Of a stretch of DNA of 64,000 nt, positions 17,299-25,872 are shown in pieces (position 1 is the first letter of the stretch; the number at the start of each line of letters is the position of its first letter). Both the position numbers and the translations under genes were made by a program. Source of the stretch: an uncultured Lachnospiraceae bacterium (GTDB lineage: Bacteria > Bacillota > Clostridia > Lachnospirales > Lachnospiraceae); the NCBI GenBank assembly GCA_902781895.1, contig CACZLA010000001.1, positions 62,001-126,000 on the forward strand, given 5' to 3'. The notes beneath the pieces were generated by a model. That model was given only the letters and a program-made list of their open reading frames with translations. It was not told the DNA's origin and searched no databases.

Positions 17299-18072
17299 TT
17301 ATAAACCTGAAAAACCCAGATAAAGCAGCTTCGTCTGCTCCTCATTTTCCTCATACGTGTATGAATGCTTATGTCCCTTATAGACACATTCACCATCTTT
17401 ATACACAAGCAGCTGATTGTCGGGAGCCTCTGTCCAGTCTTCATTATCAAGAGGATGTGTAGCAAATATCACACCACCCGGCACCTCCTTCATAAAAAGA
17501 GTGCCGACATCATTTTTATGAACATAGAGATATTCTCCGTCATGGATCACAAGATTAAGTTTGTTCTCCGGAGACAGCTTCGCTATAACCGATTCAACCG
17601 TCTTAAATCTCTCATTAACATCAAAGAAATTCATATCATCAAGTATCTTTTTATTTACCTGATCCACAAGATAAAGAAGAACTCTCTCGCTGTCTGTTGA
17701 ACCTATCTGTCTGTATTGATATGCACTTATCACGGGAGAATCAAAAATGGTTCCGTTATGCATAAGCACCCAGGTCCGGCCTGATTCATCCTTTGTAACA
17801 AAGGGATGAGTATTTTCATAGTCCACATCTCCTACAGTTGCCTTTCTTATATGTGCAAGGAGGTTGGATGTAACTATATTTGCCGAAAGTCTGTTTTTAA
17901 GATACAGACTGTTCTTTGCTTTTACCGGTTCTCTCTCCAGAGATACATTATTTCCGTCAAGTATGGCGAGTCCCCATCCGTTGGGATGTTCATCACTTCT
18001 GTCAAAAAATGTTTTAAGAAGTGCATTTACTTTTATCTTTCTGCCTGAACTTACAGCAAGTAATTCACACAT
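17299..18072 (-). CDS. Class II glutamine amidotransferase (EgtC/YafJ type)
   Basis: A 257-residue Ntn-hydrolase. I start it at 18072 so the mature N-terminal nucleophile is Cys2 in MCELLAVSS, as in class II amidotransferases. Supporting motifs are HPNGWGLAIL, LAHIRKATVG and WVLMHNGTI (Asn-Gly oxyanion region), and STDSERVLLYL. The domain is stand-alone, as in EgtC, which removes the gamma-glutamyl group from an ergothioneine precursor. Placed between two glutamate-cysteine ligase family genes (27 and 10 bp away), it may cleave a gamma-glutamyl amide made by them. No EgtB or EgtD gene is nearby, so ergothioneine itself is not supported. Confidence 0.85.
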   Translation of the reverse strand: MCELLAVSSGRKIKVNALLKTFFDRSDEHPNGWGLAILDGNNVSLEREPVKAKNSLYLKNRLSANIVTSNLLAHIRKATVGDVDYENTHPFVTKDESGRTWVLMHNGTIFDSPVISAYQYRQIGSTDSERVLLYLVDQVNKKILDDMNFFDVNERFKTVESVIAKLSPENKLNLVIHDGEYLYVHKNDVGTLFMKEVPGGVIFATHPLDNEDWTEAPDNQLLVYKDGECVYKGHKHSYTYEENEEQTKLLYLGFSGL

Positions 18073-18099
18073 TTTAAGTCTCCTTTCCAAGCCACGGCT

Positions 18100-19317
18100 T
18101 TATCCGGCAATGGCATGGAAATCCGGTATCGGTACCAGTTCCTTAAGCAGTCCCCTTTCATCCTCTGTCAGGCCTTTTGCAGAAATATGCGCTATCTTTA
18201 TACACATTTTGCCTACGCTTATGCCATCCATACAAACAGCTTTTATGCCATCGCATTCTATATTATTTATTATTTCATTTATATCATCGATACATCGTAT
18301 ATCACTAAGAAGCTCTTCCGCCTCCTCCAGACAGTCATCATCATAAAGAATACCCTTAATAAGTGCAGCATATGCTATAGCCTTATCTATAGGAACCGAA
18401 TCTGCAACTCTCACCTCAAGATATTTTTTGATCCTTATATGAAAGAAAAACATCGAAATAAGATGCTCTACGAGATGTTCACTGAGTCCGCCCATTTCCA
18501 TAATGCTTTTTGAACCTGCATATGTGGTTTCCCCTTTGTCTGTATATACAACAAGGGGTTTTGACAGTATATCCTCAGCATATTTAACATAGCTGTAATC
18601 CTTGTCAAGGGAGCCTGCGAGAAAGCCCGTTCTATCCGGATCCAGATCATCCCATACCTGAGTTCTGAGAAGATGCACCTTTTTATCATCATCAAGAAAA
18701 CTATCCTTTTCAGATTTATTTTCCATCATAAGCATTAAGAACGGAGATATCTTCTCCAGCACCCTCAGCTTTCTTACAAGATCTTTTTCAGAAATATAAT
18801 CAATGGAAACCTGAGTTGAAGCACTGGCTCTCATCATATGCCTTCCGTACTTTCCGGTTTCCAGGAAATATCTGTCCATGTAATGATATCTTTTTTTAGG
18901 TATGAGTGGTAAGTCGGCAGGTGCCATTTCTCCTGTCTCAACTCTCGGATCTATACCATTTTCAACAAGATAAAAGCCTTCCTCTGCCAGCACCTCTGTC
19001 CATACATCACGGAAGCTGTCATATATATTTCTTATCTTAAAAAGATCCTCATATGGTGAGATACTTATCTCAAGCTGACATGAGGGTTCAACACTTACAC
19101 AGTATTCCTCCAGTGAATAACCCATGACACGTCCGTCAATAACTGCGATATCCGCTCCCAGCCTTTCTGCAACCTTCTCTATCATTCCTGACAGCATATC
19201 AAATGAAACAGATCTGCCCAGTGAATCCATAACAAAATGCTCAAGCTCAAGGCCCAGTCTTTTTCCGTCATTCTCACCGGATCTGATATATTCTGTAATA
19301 TAATCAATTTCCTTCAT
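18100..19317 (-). CDS. Glutamate-cysteine ligase (GCS2/GshA-EgtA type)
   Basis: A 405-residue ligase with the clearer family signature of the two: LGLELEHFVMD (metal-binding Glu), VSVEPSCQLEIS, MRASASTQVSIDY, DPDRTGFL and YLEVRVADS. It should ATP-dependently join glutamate to cysteine through the gamma carboxyl. No glutathione synthetase gene is in the window, so the end product may be gamma-glutamylcysteine or a different thiol. It is first in a three-gene operon. Its promoter carries a palindromic LysR-type box centred on the -35 element, which links it to the sulfur regulon. Confidence 0.87.
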   Translation of the reverse strand: MKEIDYITEYIRSGENDGKRLGLELEHFVMDSLGRSVSFDMLSGMIEKVAERLGADIAVIDGRVMGYSLEEYCVSVEPSCQLEISISPYEDLFKIRNIYDSFRDVWTEVLAEEGFYLVENGIDPRVETGEMAPADLPLIPKKRYHYMDRYFLETGKYGRHMMRASASTQVSIDYISEKDLVRKLRVLEKISPFLMLMMENKSEKDSFLDDDKKVHLLRTQVWDDLDPDRTGFLAGSLDKDYSYVKYAEDILSKPLVVYTDKGETTYAGSKSIMEMGGLSEHLVEHLISMFFFHIRIKKYLEVRVADSVPIDKAIAYAALIKGILYDDDCLEEAEELLSDIRCIDDINEIINNIECDGIKAVCMDGISVGKMCIKIAHISAKGLTEDERGLLKELVPIPDFHAIAG

Positions 19318-19368
19318 AAATCATAAAACCTTTATATAATTAGTGTATTACAACTGTAACTTCTGAAG

Positions 19369-19398
19369 ATAATAACATCTATAAACCTACTATGTCAA
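19369..19398 (-). promoter_or_regulatory. Promoter of the gamma-glutamyl ligase operon
   Basis: Minus-strand TTGACA (19393-19398) and TATTAT (19369-19374) are 18 bp apart. The start would be near 19362, about 45 nt before the ATG at 19317. Confidence 0.65.
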
Positions 19399-19405
19399 TA
19401 GGTTT
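19383..19405. promoter_or_regulatory. Palindromic box AAACCTA-N9-TAGGTTT over the -35 element
   Basis: A perfect 7+7 bp inverted repeat enclosing the TTGACA element. It fits the LysR T-N11-A pattern and matches the CCTATC-N5-GATAGG repeat at metQ. Its position would block the promoter when bound, unlike the upstream site at metQ. Confidence 0.5.
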
Positions 19406-19410
19406 TATGT

Positions 19411-19449
19411 ATAAAAAATAAGTCAATGGGGACAGCCCCATCGACTTAT
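19411..19449 (-). terminator. Terminator of the solute-binding protein gene
   Basis: Minus-strand stem ATAAGTC-ATGGGG / CCCCAT-GACTTAT, with one internal mismatch and a 4-base loop, is followed by TTTTTTA. It lies 17 bp after the stop codon of the lipoprotein gene. Confidence 0.85.
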
Positions 19450-19466
19450 CTTTAGCGGGTACTCGC

Positions 19467-21776
19467 TTATTTATTTTCATTTACATATGTGGTTACACGA
19501 TCCTGGATTATCTTACAGGTGTCATCCAGTGATTTATCACCTAAGAAATATGCCTGCGCATCTTCATTTACGATAGACATCACATGATTATCATTTGTCT
19601 CCATACTGTCAATATTGTCAATAATCTTACGATACTCTTTTAATTCATCCTCAGTCATCGGCTCATACGGCGCTGTTATATCATCCAGACTCTGCTCACC
19701 TGACATATCTAAGAATTCATTTCCATACTTATCTGTACCTTTTGAGGTTGCAGTAAATCCCTTCATAAATTCGGCATATGCATCTTCTCTTACAGGAATA
19801 CCATATCCATATCCGATAATCTCTCCTGCACGCTTCTCTGTAAGATAGTATCTGAGGAACTTCCATGCTGCATCCTTATCACTGCAGCCTGATGACATGG
19901 CAACAGGGGCGTTAAATGAAGCCTGGAATCCTTTTCCGTTTGCTGAAGGAAATCCTTTAATAGCCACGTTTTTGAACACCTTCTTATACAGATACATCTT
20001 GTTCTCACGGTTTCCTATAGACTCTGTTATAAACAACTGCTTGCCGCTTTTAATATCCTCACCTGTATGTGTTATGACTTCGGGATCACTATCTTCCATG
20101 GTTCCTCTGTTGCAAACCTCCAGCAGAGCCTTGAACTCCGGCGAATCAAAATGACACTCACCCTTATCCCAGTCAACAAAATCAAGAGTTTTTGAACTGA
20201 AATATGTTTCAAGTATTTTATTCTTTGATGTAGACCAGCATATCTTGGCCTCCTCAGGTTTGGAAAATACATAATCCTTAAACTCTGTGAAGGTCCATCC
20301 CGGTTCGCTTCCTATTTCATCCGCATTACCTATTATTGCATTTACACGGAATGAATCCGCTACAAAATACAGTTTTCCGTCTCTGCACATGGTGTTATAT
20401 ACAGACGGAATAAAGTCTTCCTTGGAAAGCTCACTGTCTTTTTCGAGGAATGGAGTCAGATCCTCTATATACCCCTTGCTGATAGCCTGATCTATAGTCA
20501 TTCCCGCTACACCATCTGCAAGAACATACATATCGGGAATATTTCCGGCAGAAATATCTGCACTGAGCTTTGCATTTGCATCAGCCTCTTCGCTGTAATC
20601 AAGTATCTTGATCTTTATCTCATCCTGTGACTCATTGAACTTCTTTGCCGCATCCCTTACGCCGTAATGTGTCAGCGTAGTTGCTACGGTCAGTATCTTA
20701 CGATCCTTTACGTTTTCGGCAGGAACCTTCTTATATCTGACTACCTTCTCTTTTCCGCTTTCAGAATCCTCAGGTACCTGCGTAGCATAAAATGTTTCTT
20801 CATCTGCTACAGTTATTCTCATGGTCTGGTTGCTGTCTATATCAGACAGATCCATATCCATGATCGCAGTTTCTTTTTTATCGGCATAGCTGTATCCGTA
20901 AATTACTGTTGAAGTCTTGTAAAAGAAATCATATTTTCCGGATCCGCTGAACAGATCACTATATGCCATATTCGAAACATTTATCGGATATTCATCAGAC
21001 TTAAATGACTTCGATGCCGTATCATATACCTTTGCGTTAAACACCTTTTCGGAATTTGACTCATCATCTTTGCTATATACCACTACAACATTTCCGTCCT
21101 TATCCATCGCAATGGCATTTATTGAATCTTCAAGCTTGAAACTGTATTTCTGTGCGCCTGACTTATCATAGCAGATGACAGAATTGTTATATAATACCAC
21201 AACGTTTCCGTCCTTATCATTTATGATACTCTGTGAAAACTCTGAACCCTGATTGATAATAGCTGTCATGGCCTCATTGGCTCTTACCATTTTATCTCCG
21301 TCCAGCTCTGAAAGAATACCATCCGGCAGACTGTTTATTATGTAAGGCGTACCATCACCGAAGTAAAATATATCCTGAATATCTCCCTGACCGGATATTG
21401 TTGCAATATCCTGAGACTCACCATCCACAGGCTGTTTTTTCAGATAATATGTTGCATCACTCATACCCTCGTCAATAACTGCATCAGACATAGTTGATGC
21501 ATCCGCAGGTGACGCATTTTCCGAACTCTCATTATACTCATGACCGAGAACATAAAGGTCACTTCCGACAAGATTCAGATTATCGATGGATTTTATTTCA
21601 ACGCCCTTAAAGCTGTCATCCTTCGCAAAAATAAGATCCGCATAATTATTCTTTGCAGAATCACTACTTACGGCACTTCCTTCACTACTTTTCTTGTCAT
21701 CTTTTCCGCAGCCGATAACACTAAGTGCCATACATGCAGATAGAGTTATGCACAGAAGCTTCTTTACTTTTTTCAT
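19467..21776 (-). CDS. Extracellular solute-binding lipoprotein with extra N-terminal propeller-like domain
   Basis: A 769-residue lipoprotein (lipobox LSVIGCGKD). Residues ~60-370 contain repeats such as DKDGNVVVLYN and MDKDGNVVVVYS that look like beta-propeller blades. Residues ~375-765 are a family 1 sugar-type solute-binding domain (ADISAGNIPDMYVLADG, SGCSDKDAAWKFLRYYLTEK). Usual family members are ~430 residues, so the N-terminal half is an addition. The start at 21776 has AGGAGAA; an upstream in-frame ATG lies inside the promoter and is rejected. No permease or ATPase gene is adjacent, so its partners must be elsewhere, or it is a binding/sensing protein. The promoter carries LacI-type operator symmetry. 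Confidence 0.87.
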   Translation of the reverse strand: MKKVKKLLCITLSACMALSVIGCGKDDKKSSEGSAVSSDSAKNNYADLIFAKDDSFKGVEIKSIDNLNLVGSDLYVLGHEYNESSENASPADASTMSDAVIDEGMSDATYYLKKQPVDGESQDIATISGQGDIQDIFYFGDGTPYIINSLPDGILSELDGDKMVRANEAMTAIINQGSEFSQSIINDKDGNVVVLYNNSVICYDKSGAQKYSFKLEDSINAIAMDKDGNVVVVYSKDDESNSEKVFNAKVYDTASKSFKSDEYPINVSNMAYSDLFSGSGKYDFFYKTSTVIYGYSYADKKETAIMDMDLSDIDSNQTMRITVADEETFYATQVPEDSESGKEKVVRYKKVPAENVKDRKILTVATTLTHYGVRDAAKKFNESQDEIKIKILDYSEEADANAKLSADISAGNIPDMYVLADGVAGMTIDQAISKGYIEDLTPFLEKDSELSKEDFIPSVYNTMCRDGKLYFVADSFRVNAIIGNADEIGSEPGWTFTEFKDYVFSKPEEAKICWSTSKNKILETYFSSKTLDFVDWDKGECHFDSPEFKALLEVCNRGTMEDSDPEVITHTGEDIKSGKQLFITESIGNRENKMYLYKKVFKNVAIKGFPSANGKGFQASFNAPVAMSSGCSDKDAAWKFLRYYLTEKRAGEIIGYGYGIPVREDAYAEFMKGFTATSKGTDKYGNEFLDMSGEQSLDDITAPYEPMTEDELKEYRKIIDNIDSMETNDNHVMSIVNEDAQAYFLGDKSLDDTCKIIQDRVTTYVNENK

Positions 21777-21826
21777 CTTTTCTCCTTCTATGTCCGTATC
21801 CCCCTCATTAGGTCTGATACAGCAAA

Positions 21827-21886
21827 ATGGTACAATGCAAATTGTAACGTTACTTCGCATTGTACCATTTCATTTTAATATGTCAA
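21827..21886 (-). promoter_or_regulatory. Promoter with nested operator palindromes
   Basis: TTGACA (21881-21886) and TACAAT (21859-21864) are 16 bp apart on the minus strand. A perfect 12-bp inverted repeat (21827-21838 and 21857-21868) brackets a central GTAACGTTAC palindrome (21844-21853). The CG-centred core is typical of LacI-family operators and sits just after the -10 element, so repression is likely. No LacI repressor gene with a helix-turn-helix is in the window. Confidence 0.7.
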
Positions 21887-21914
21887 TATGACAAAACGGT
21901 TAAAAAGGTAAAAC

Positions 21915-24200
21915 CTATCCCCTTATTTCCTTTGTAGCTTTAACCAGGTTGATAAGGCTTGCCTTTGTTTCTTCATCTCCTCTGGTCTTCAGACCGCAGT
22001 CCGGATTTACCCAGAGCTTGTTATCATCTATCCTTTCACGCATCTTTGTAAGGGACGCAACTATCTCCTCTACAGAAGGAACTCTCGGGCTGTGAATATC
22101 ATACACTCCGGGACCAACCTCAGTCTTGAAGTTGTTCTCCTTCAGTGAATCAAGTATCTGAAGATCGGAACGTGACGCCTCAAAAGTTATAACATCTGCA
22201 TCCATTGCATCGATGGCAGGGATGATATCCGTAAACTCACTATAGCACATATGTGTATGTATCTGAGTCTCAGGCTTAACGCCGCTGTGAACCAGTCGGA
22301 ATGCGGGGATGGCAAAATCAAGATACTCTGAATACCAGTCAGACTTTCTGAGAGGAAGCTTCTCTCTCAGGGCGGCCTCATCTATCTGAATTATATCGAT
22401 ACCATTTGCCTCCAGATCCAGAACCTCATCACGGATGGCAAGGGCTATCTGAAGCACGCTTTCCTTTATGGAGATATCTTCTCTCGGGAAGGACCAGTTG
22501 AGTATGGTAACAGGTCCCGTAAGCATACCCTTTACCGGCTTGTCAGTACAGCTTTTGGCATAGACAGACCATGGCACGGTTATGGCTTCCTTTCTGGATA
22601 CATCGCCCCAGATGATCGGCGGCTTTACGCATCTGGTTCCGTAAGACTGAACCCATGCATTCTTTGTGAATACATATCCTGCCAGGTGCTCTCCGAAATA
22701 TTCAACCATGTCATTACGTTCAAACTCACCGTGAACTATGACATCAAGACCTATCTCCTCCTGAAGAGCTATACATTCGGCTATTTTCTTCTTGTTAAAA
22801 TCAATATATTCTTCCTTTGTTATCTCGCCCTTTCTGAACTGGCTTCTGTTCTTTCTGACCTCAGCAGTCTGAGGGAAGGAACCGATGGTAGTTGTAGGGA
22901 ACAGAGGAAGTCCCAGTCTCTGTTTCTGTATCTTTTCTCTTTCGTGAAACTCCGGAAGTCTTGTATAATCAGACTCCTTAATTGAAGCAACTCTTGACTT
23001 TACAGCCTCATCCACACTGTCATCTCTGCTGGCAAAAAGTGCCTGGTTATTTTTGAAGCTGTCTACAGTAGCTACATTTGAAGAAGCTGCATAATCAGCA
23101 AGCTTTGAAAGCTCCGCTATCTCCACCAGCTTTTCCTCTGCAAATGCAAAATGCTTCTTATAATTTTCAGGAAGCTTATCCTCTCCTGCCAGTGAATATG
23201 GCACATGAAGAAGTGAGCATGAAGTACTGAGCACCAGATTCTCATCTGAAATACCCTCAACATTTTTCAGCTTCTTTATGATATCGATGGTCTTTGCATA
23301 ATTATTTCTCCAGATATTCTTTCCGTTTACCAGTCCCGCAAAAAGAAGCTTACCTGCAGGGAATCCATTTTCCGTTACAAGCTCGAAGGTTTTTCTTCCC
23401 TCTGTAAAGTCCAGTCCCACTCCGTCAAAGTCCAGTTCCGAGAGGGCTGTATAAATATCCCTGACATCACCGAAATAGGTCTGAACCAGTACCTTCACAT
23501 TCTTTTTTGCAGCAAGGAGCTGTGTATATATCTTCTTAAAAAGCTCCTTGTCCTGATCACTCAGATCTCTCACGAGATAAGGTTCATCAAACTGAACCCA
23601 TTTTACTCCTGCATCATTTAACTCACCGAGAAGCTTTGTATATTCAGATATAAACGCATCCACAAAGTCTGTCTTTTTCTTTTCTCCCGTATACTTTGCA
23701 AGGCTGATAAATGTAAATGGACCGGTCAGTAAAACCTTTGTCTCCACGCCCTGAGACAAAGCCTCCTTATATTCCTTAAGGGGCTTATCTCCCACCAGCT
23801 TAACCTCTGAGTCATCATCAATCTCGGGAACCAGGTAGTGATAGTTTGTATTGAACCACTTCTTAAGTGCAAGGGCTTTTACATTTCCCTTCTCTCCCTG
23901 ATAACCTCTTGCCAGAGCAAAGTAGGTCTCAAGCTCTGAAAGTCCAAGCTCCTTATATCTTTTCGGAACTATATTGAACAGCACTGCCGTATCCAGCACA
24001 TTATCATAGTAGGAAAAATCATTTGATGAGATAAATGATATTCCTGCTTCCTGCTGTTTCTTGTAATTCTTACTCTTTATCTCCTTTGCAACCGCCTCAA
24101 GGCCGTTCTCATCCAGCTCTCCTTTAAAAAACTTCTCAGATGCAAATTTTAATTCTCTCTCTGCTCCGATTCTCGGATAACCAATAACTGATGTTTTCAT
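21915..24200 (-). CDS. metE: Cobalamin-independent methionine synthase MetE
   Basis: A 761-residue enzyme that methylates homocysteine to methionine from 5-methyltetrahydropteroyl-triglutamate. The N-terminus SVIGYPRIGAERELKFA is diagnostic. The C-terminal half has TTTIGSFPQT, HGEFERNDMVEYFGE and VDIIQID-type barrel strands (here GIDIIQIDEAALRE), with zinc ligands in HTHMCYSEF and NPDCGLKTR. The start at 24200 follows GGAAG. It is divergent from a LysR gene, and the intergenic region has overlapping promoters and a LysR-type box. Confidence 0.97.
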   Translation of the reverse strand: MKTSVIGYPRIGAERELKFASEKFFKGELDENGLEAVAKEIKSKNYKKQQEAGISFISSNDFSYYDNVLDTAVLFNIVPKRYKELGLSELETYFALARGYQGEKGNVKALALKKWFNTNYHYLVPEIDDDSEVKLVGDKPLKEYKEALSQGVETKVLLTGPFTFISLAKYTGEKKKTDFVDAFISEYTKLLGELNDAGVKWVQFDEPYLVRDLSDQDKELFKKIYTQLLAAKKNVKVLVQTYFGDVRDIYTALSELDFDGVGLDFTEGRKTFELVTENGFPAGKLLFAGLVNGKNIWRNNYAKTIDIIKKLKNVEGISDENLVLSTSCSLLHVPYSLAGEDKLPENYKKHFAFAEEKLVEIAELSKLADYAASSNVATVDSFKNNQALFASRDDSVDEAVKSRVASIKESDYTRLPEFHEREKIQKQRLGLPLFPTTTIGSFPQTAEVRKNRSQFRKGEITKEEYIDFNKKKIAECIALQEEIGLDVIVHGEFERNDMVEYFGEHLAGYVFTKNAWVQSYGTRCVKPPIIWGDVSRKEAITVPWSVYAKSCTDKPVKGMLTGPVTILNWSFPREDISIKESVLQIALAIRDEVLDLEANGIDIIQIDEAALREKLPLRKSDWYSEYLDFAIPAFRLVHSGVKPETQIHTHMCYSEFTDIIPAIDAMDADVITFEASRSDLQILDSLKENNFKTEVGPGVYDIHSPRVPSVEEIVASLTKMRERIDDNKLWVNPDCGLKTRGDEETKASLINLVKATKEIRG

Positions 24201-24299
24201 ATCTTTTCTTCCTTTCATCTATATTTTGTTTTTTCATATTTATGATGCAGGTGTCAAAAGCACCTTTGGGTTAATTAACAAGCATCGATGTTTGAAGGA

Positions 24300-24328
24300 A
24301 GTATAACCTTGTCATGACAATAGGTAAA
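24300..24328 (-). promoter_or_regulatory. Candidate metE promoter
   Basis: TTTACC (24323-24328) and TATACT (24300-24305) are 17 bp apart on the minus strand. The -35 is weak, as often at activator-dependent promoters. It overlaps the plus-strand promoter and the LysR-type box. Confidence 0.45.
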
Positions 24329-24337
24329 ATATATAAT
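24309..24337 (+). promoter_or_regulatory. Promoter for the LysR gene at 24450, overlapping the metE promoter
   Basis: TTGTCA (24309-24314) and TATAAT (24332-24337) are 17 bp apart. The 12-bp palindrome TTGTCATGACAA (24309-24320) and the half-site ATAGGT (24320-24325) lie over it, resembling the sulfur-promoter boxes. Confidence 0.55.
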
Positions 24338-24350
24338 ATTATGGAGTTTT

Positions 24351-24423
24351 CATAGATTTTTTCTATGGTTTATGTTATTGTATTGTGTAAATCTATTAAA
24401 CTATATAGGGTATTACTATACCC
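24351..24423. promoter_or_regulatory. Two further palindromes in the metE-lysR gap
   Basis: CATAGA-N5-TCTATG at 24351-24367 and GGGTAT-N4-ATACCC at 24408-24423 are perfect inverted repeats in the lysR leader. They may be autoregulatory sites or short mRNA hairpins. Confidence 0.4.
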
Positions 24424-24449
24424 CACTGAGATATAAAAGGAGAACTGCC

Positions 24450-25370
24450 ATGACTATAAAACAGCTCAGATATGTTGTAACCGTTGCAGATACGGGAAAT
24501 ATAACAGAAGCCGCAAGAAAGCTCTATATTGCCCAGCCCAGCCTTACCTCTGCTATTCAGGAGCTGGAAAAGGAATATGGGATAAATATATTTAACAGGA
24601 GCAGGAAGGGTATCGAGCTTACCTCCGAGGGCGAGGAATTTCTCGGATATGCAAGGCAGGTTCTGGAGCAGGCAGATCTTATAGACGAACGCTACACCGG
24701 TAAATCCACCGGAAAGCTTCACTTCTGCGTTTCCTCACAGCATTACTCCTTTGCCGTGGAAGCATTTGTAGAGCTTCTCAAGGAATACGGAGGCGACAAG
24801 TATGAATTTCATATGAGGGAAACCCAGACCTATTCCATTATAGAGGATGTCGCCATGCACCGCAGCGAGATAGGAATACTGTATCTGAACAGCTTTAACG
24901 AAACCATCATAAAAAAGACTCTGCGGGATAATGGACTGTCATTCACGCCATTATTCACCGCAAAGCCTCATGTTTTCGTCGGGAAGAATTCCCCTCTCGC
25001 CGGGAAAAAGCAAATAAGTCTCTCAGACCTGGCTCCCTATCCCCGCCTTTCATATGAGCAGGGAAGCCATAACTCCTTCTATTTCTCGGAAGAGATCCTC
25101 AGTACGGTTGACTGTGACAAGGAGCTTATCGTACAGGACCGCGCAACACTGTTTAACCTTCTGATAGGTATGAACGGCTATACCATCTGCTCCGGTATCA
25201 TCAACGAAGATCTGAACGGGCCTAACATCGTAGCAAGACCGCTCAAGGTAAATGATTATATGGAGATAGGCTATATACTGCCATCCTCTGTGAAACCCAC
25301 ATTACTTACAAACGAATATATAAAATATCTCCAGGCCTTCCACAATCCGGGCAGCAAAATAAGATCATGA
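24450..25370 (+). CDS. LysR-family regulator divergent from metE
   Basis: A 306-residue LTTR with N-terminal winged helix (IKQLRYVVTVADTGNITEAA, KLYIAQPSLTSAIQELE) and effector domain. The start at 24450 has AAAGGAGAA at good spacing; codons further upstream lie in the promoter region. It is paralogous to the LysR protein at 14862. Divergence from metE is the classic MetR layout, so it probably controls metE and perhaps other genes with the same box (inference). Confidence 0.92.
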   Translation: MTIKQLRYVVTVADTGNITEAARKLYIAQPSLTSAIQELEKEYGINIFNRSRKGIELTSEGEEFLGYARQVLEQADLIDERYTGKSTGKLHFCVSSQHYSFAVEAFVELLKEYGGDKYEFHMRETQTYSIIEDVAMHRSEIGILYLNSFNETIIKKTLRDNGLSFTPLFTAKPHVFVGKNSPLAGKKQISLSDLAPYPRLSYEQGSHNSFYFSEEILSTVDCDKELIVQDRATLFNLLIGMNGYTICSGIINEDLNGPNIVARPLKVNDYMEIGYILPSSVKPTLLTNEYIKYLQAFHNPGSKIRS

Positions 25371-25390
25371 CGTATTGATCATCTGCCAGC

Positions 25391-25645
25391 TCAATCATTT
25401 GCCTCCACAAACCACCGGTGATTATCTCCGTAGTAAAGATGTTTTACAAACCCATCCACATAGATGGTATATCTTACTCCTGTTCCTCCGGTGGCAAGAT
25501 TAGCCGTTCTCCTGATCTCCGTTACACGCTGTATCTCATATATTGCCCCGTCACGCCAGATGATGGACCTGGGGATAAGACGTCCATCTCTGGTAAATTC
25601 AACATTCACATCTACATACACCTTGCAGGGACTTTCCTCAATCAA
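25391..25645 (-). CDS. Small conserved-looking beta-strand protein, unknown function
   Basis: I do not recognise a named family. The 84-residue protein reads as several beta strands (KVYVDVNVEFTRDGRLIPRS, IIWRDGAIYEIQRVTEI, TGVRYTIYVDGFVKHLYY) and ends RWFVEAND. The pattern dGR-x-P-x-x-x-WRDG-x-x-Y-x-I-x-x-V recalls DUF6504-like proteins found with SOS polymerase genes, but no polymerase is here. The start is a TTG at 25645 with AAGGAG 9 nt upstream. It is divergent from an S24/LexA-like repressor, and both promoters lie in the shared gap, so it may be a target of that repressor. Confidence 0.75.
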   Translation of the reverse strand: MIEESPCKVYVDVNVEFTRDGRLIPRSIIWRDGAIYEIQRVTEIRRTANLATGGTGVRYTIYVDGFVKHLYYGDNHRWFVEAND

Positions 25646-25741
25646 ATAAACCAGCTCCTTTCTGCATATTTTTCCTCTTTTCGCCTCTGATCAGTTCAGT
25701 TTCATTTTAATCAATACCGAATCCATATGTGATGTATCACT

Positions 25742-25770
25742 ATAATAATTCTATATCATTTAGATTTCAA
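25742..25770 (-). promoter_or_regulatory. Promoter of the 84-residue protein gene
   Basis: TTGAAA (25765-25770) and TATTAT (25742-25747) are 17 bp apart on the minus strand. The first direct repeat (25749-25767) fills the spacer. Confidence 0.6.
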
Positions 25771-25807
25771 GTATATTTTAAAATAATATTCTATATTTTA
25801 TGGATTT
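25749..25807. repeat. Two 19-bp direct repeats, candidate repressor sites
   Basis: Copies at 25749-25767 and 25789-25807 share TTCTATAT and GATTT, about 15 of 19 bases. They are 40 bp apart, about four helical turns. One overlaps the minus promoter and the other abuts the -35 of the plus promoter, as expected for sites of the divergent XRE/S24 repressor. Confidence 0.5.
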
Positions 25808-25811
25808 TTGC

Positions 25812-25840
25812 TTGATTTATTGCTCATATTCCTCTATAAT
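25812..25840 (+). promoter_or_regulatory. Promoter of the XRE/S24 repressor gene
   Basis: TTGATT (25812-25817) and TATAAT (25835-25840) are 17 bp apart, 32 bp before the ATG at 25873. Confidence 0.7.
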
Positions 25841-25872
25841 TACAATTAATCATCAGGAAAGAAGGTATCCAT

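Noticed and set aside
15879..19317. Ergothioneine biosynthesis
   Set aside because: Only EgtA-like and EgtC-like genes are present; the sulfoxide synthase EgtB and methyltransferase EgtD are missing nearby.
21844..21853. CcpA cre site
   Set aside because: The central palindrome is shorter than the cre consensus around the CG, so a different LacI-family operator fits better.
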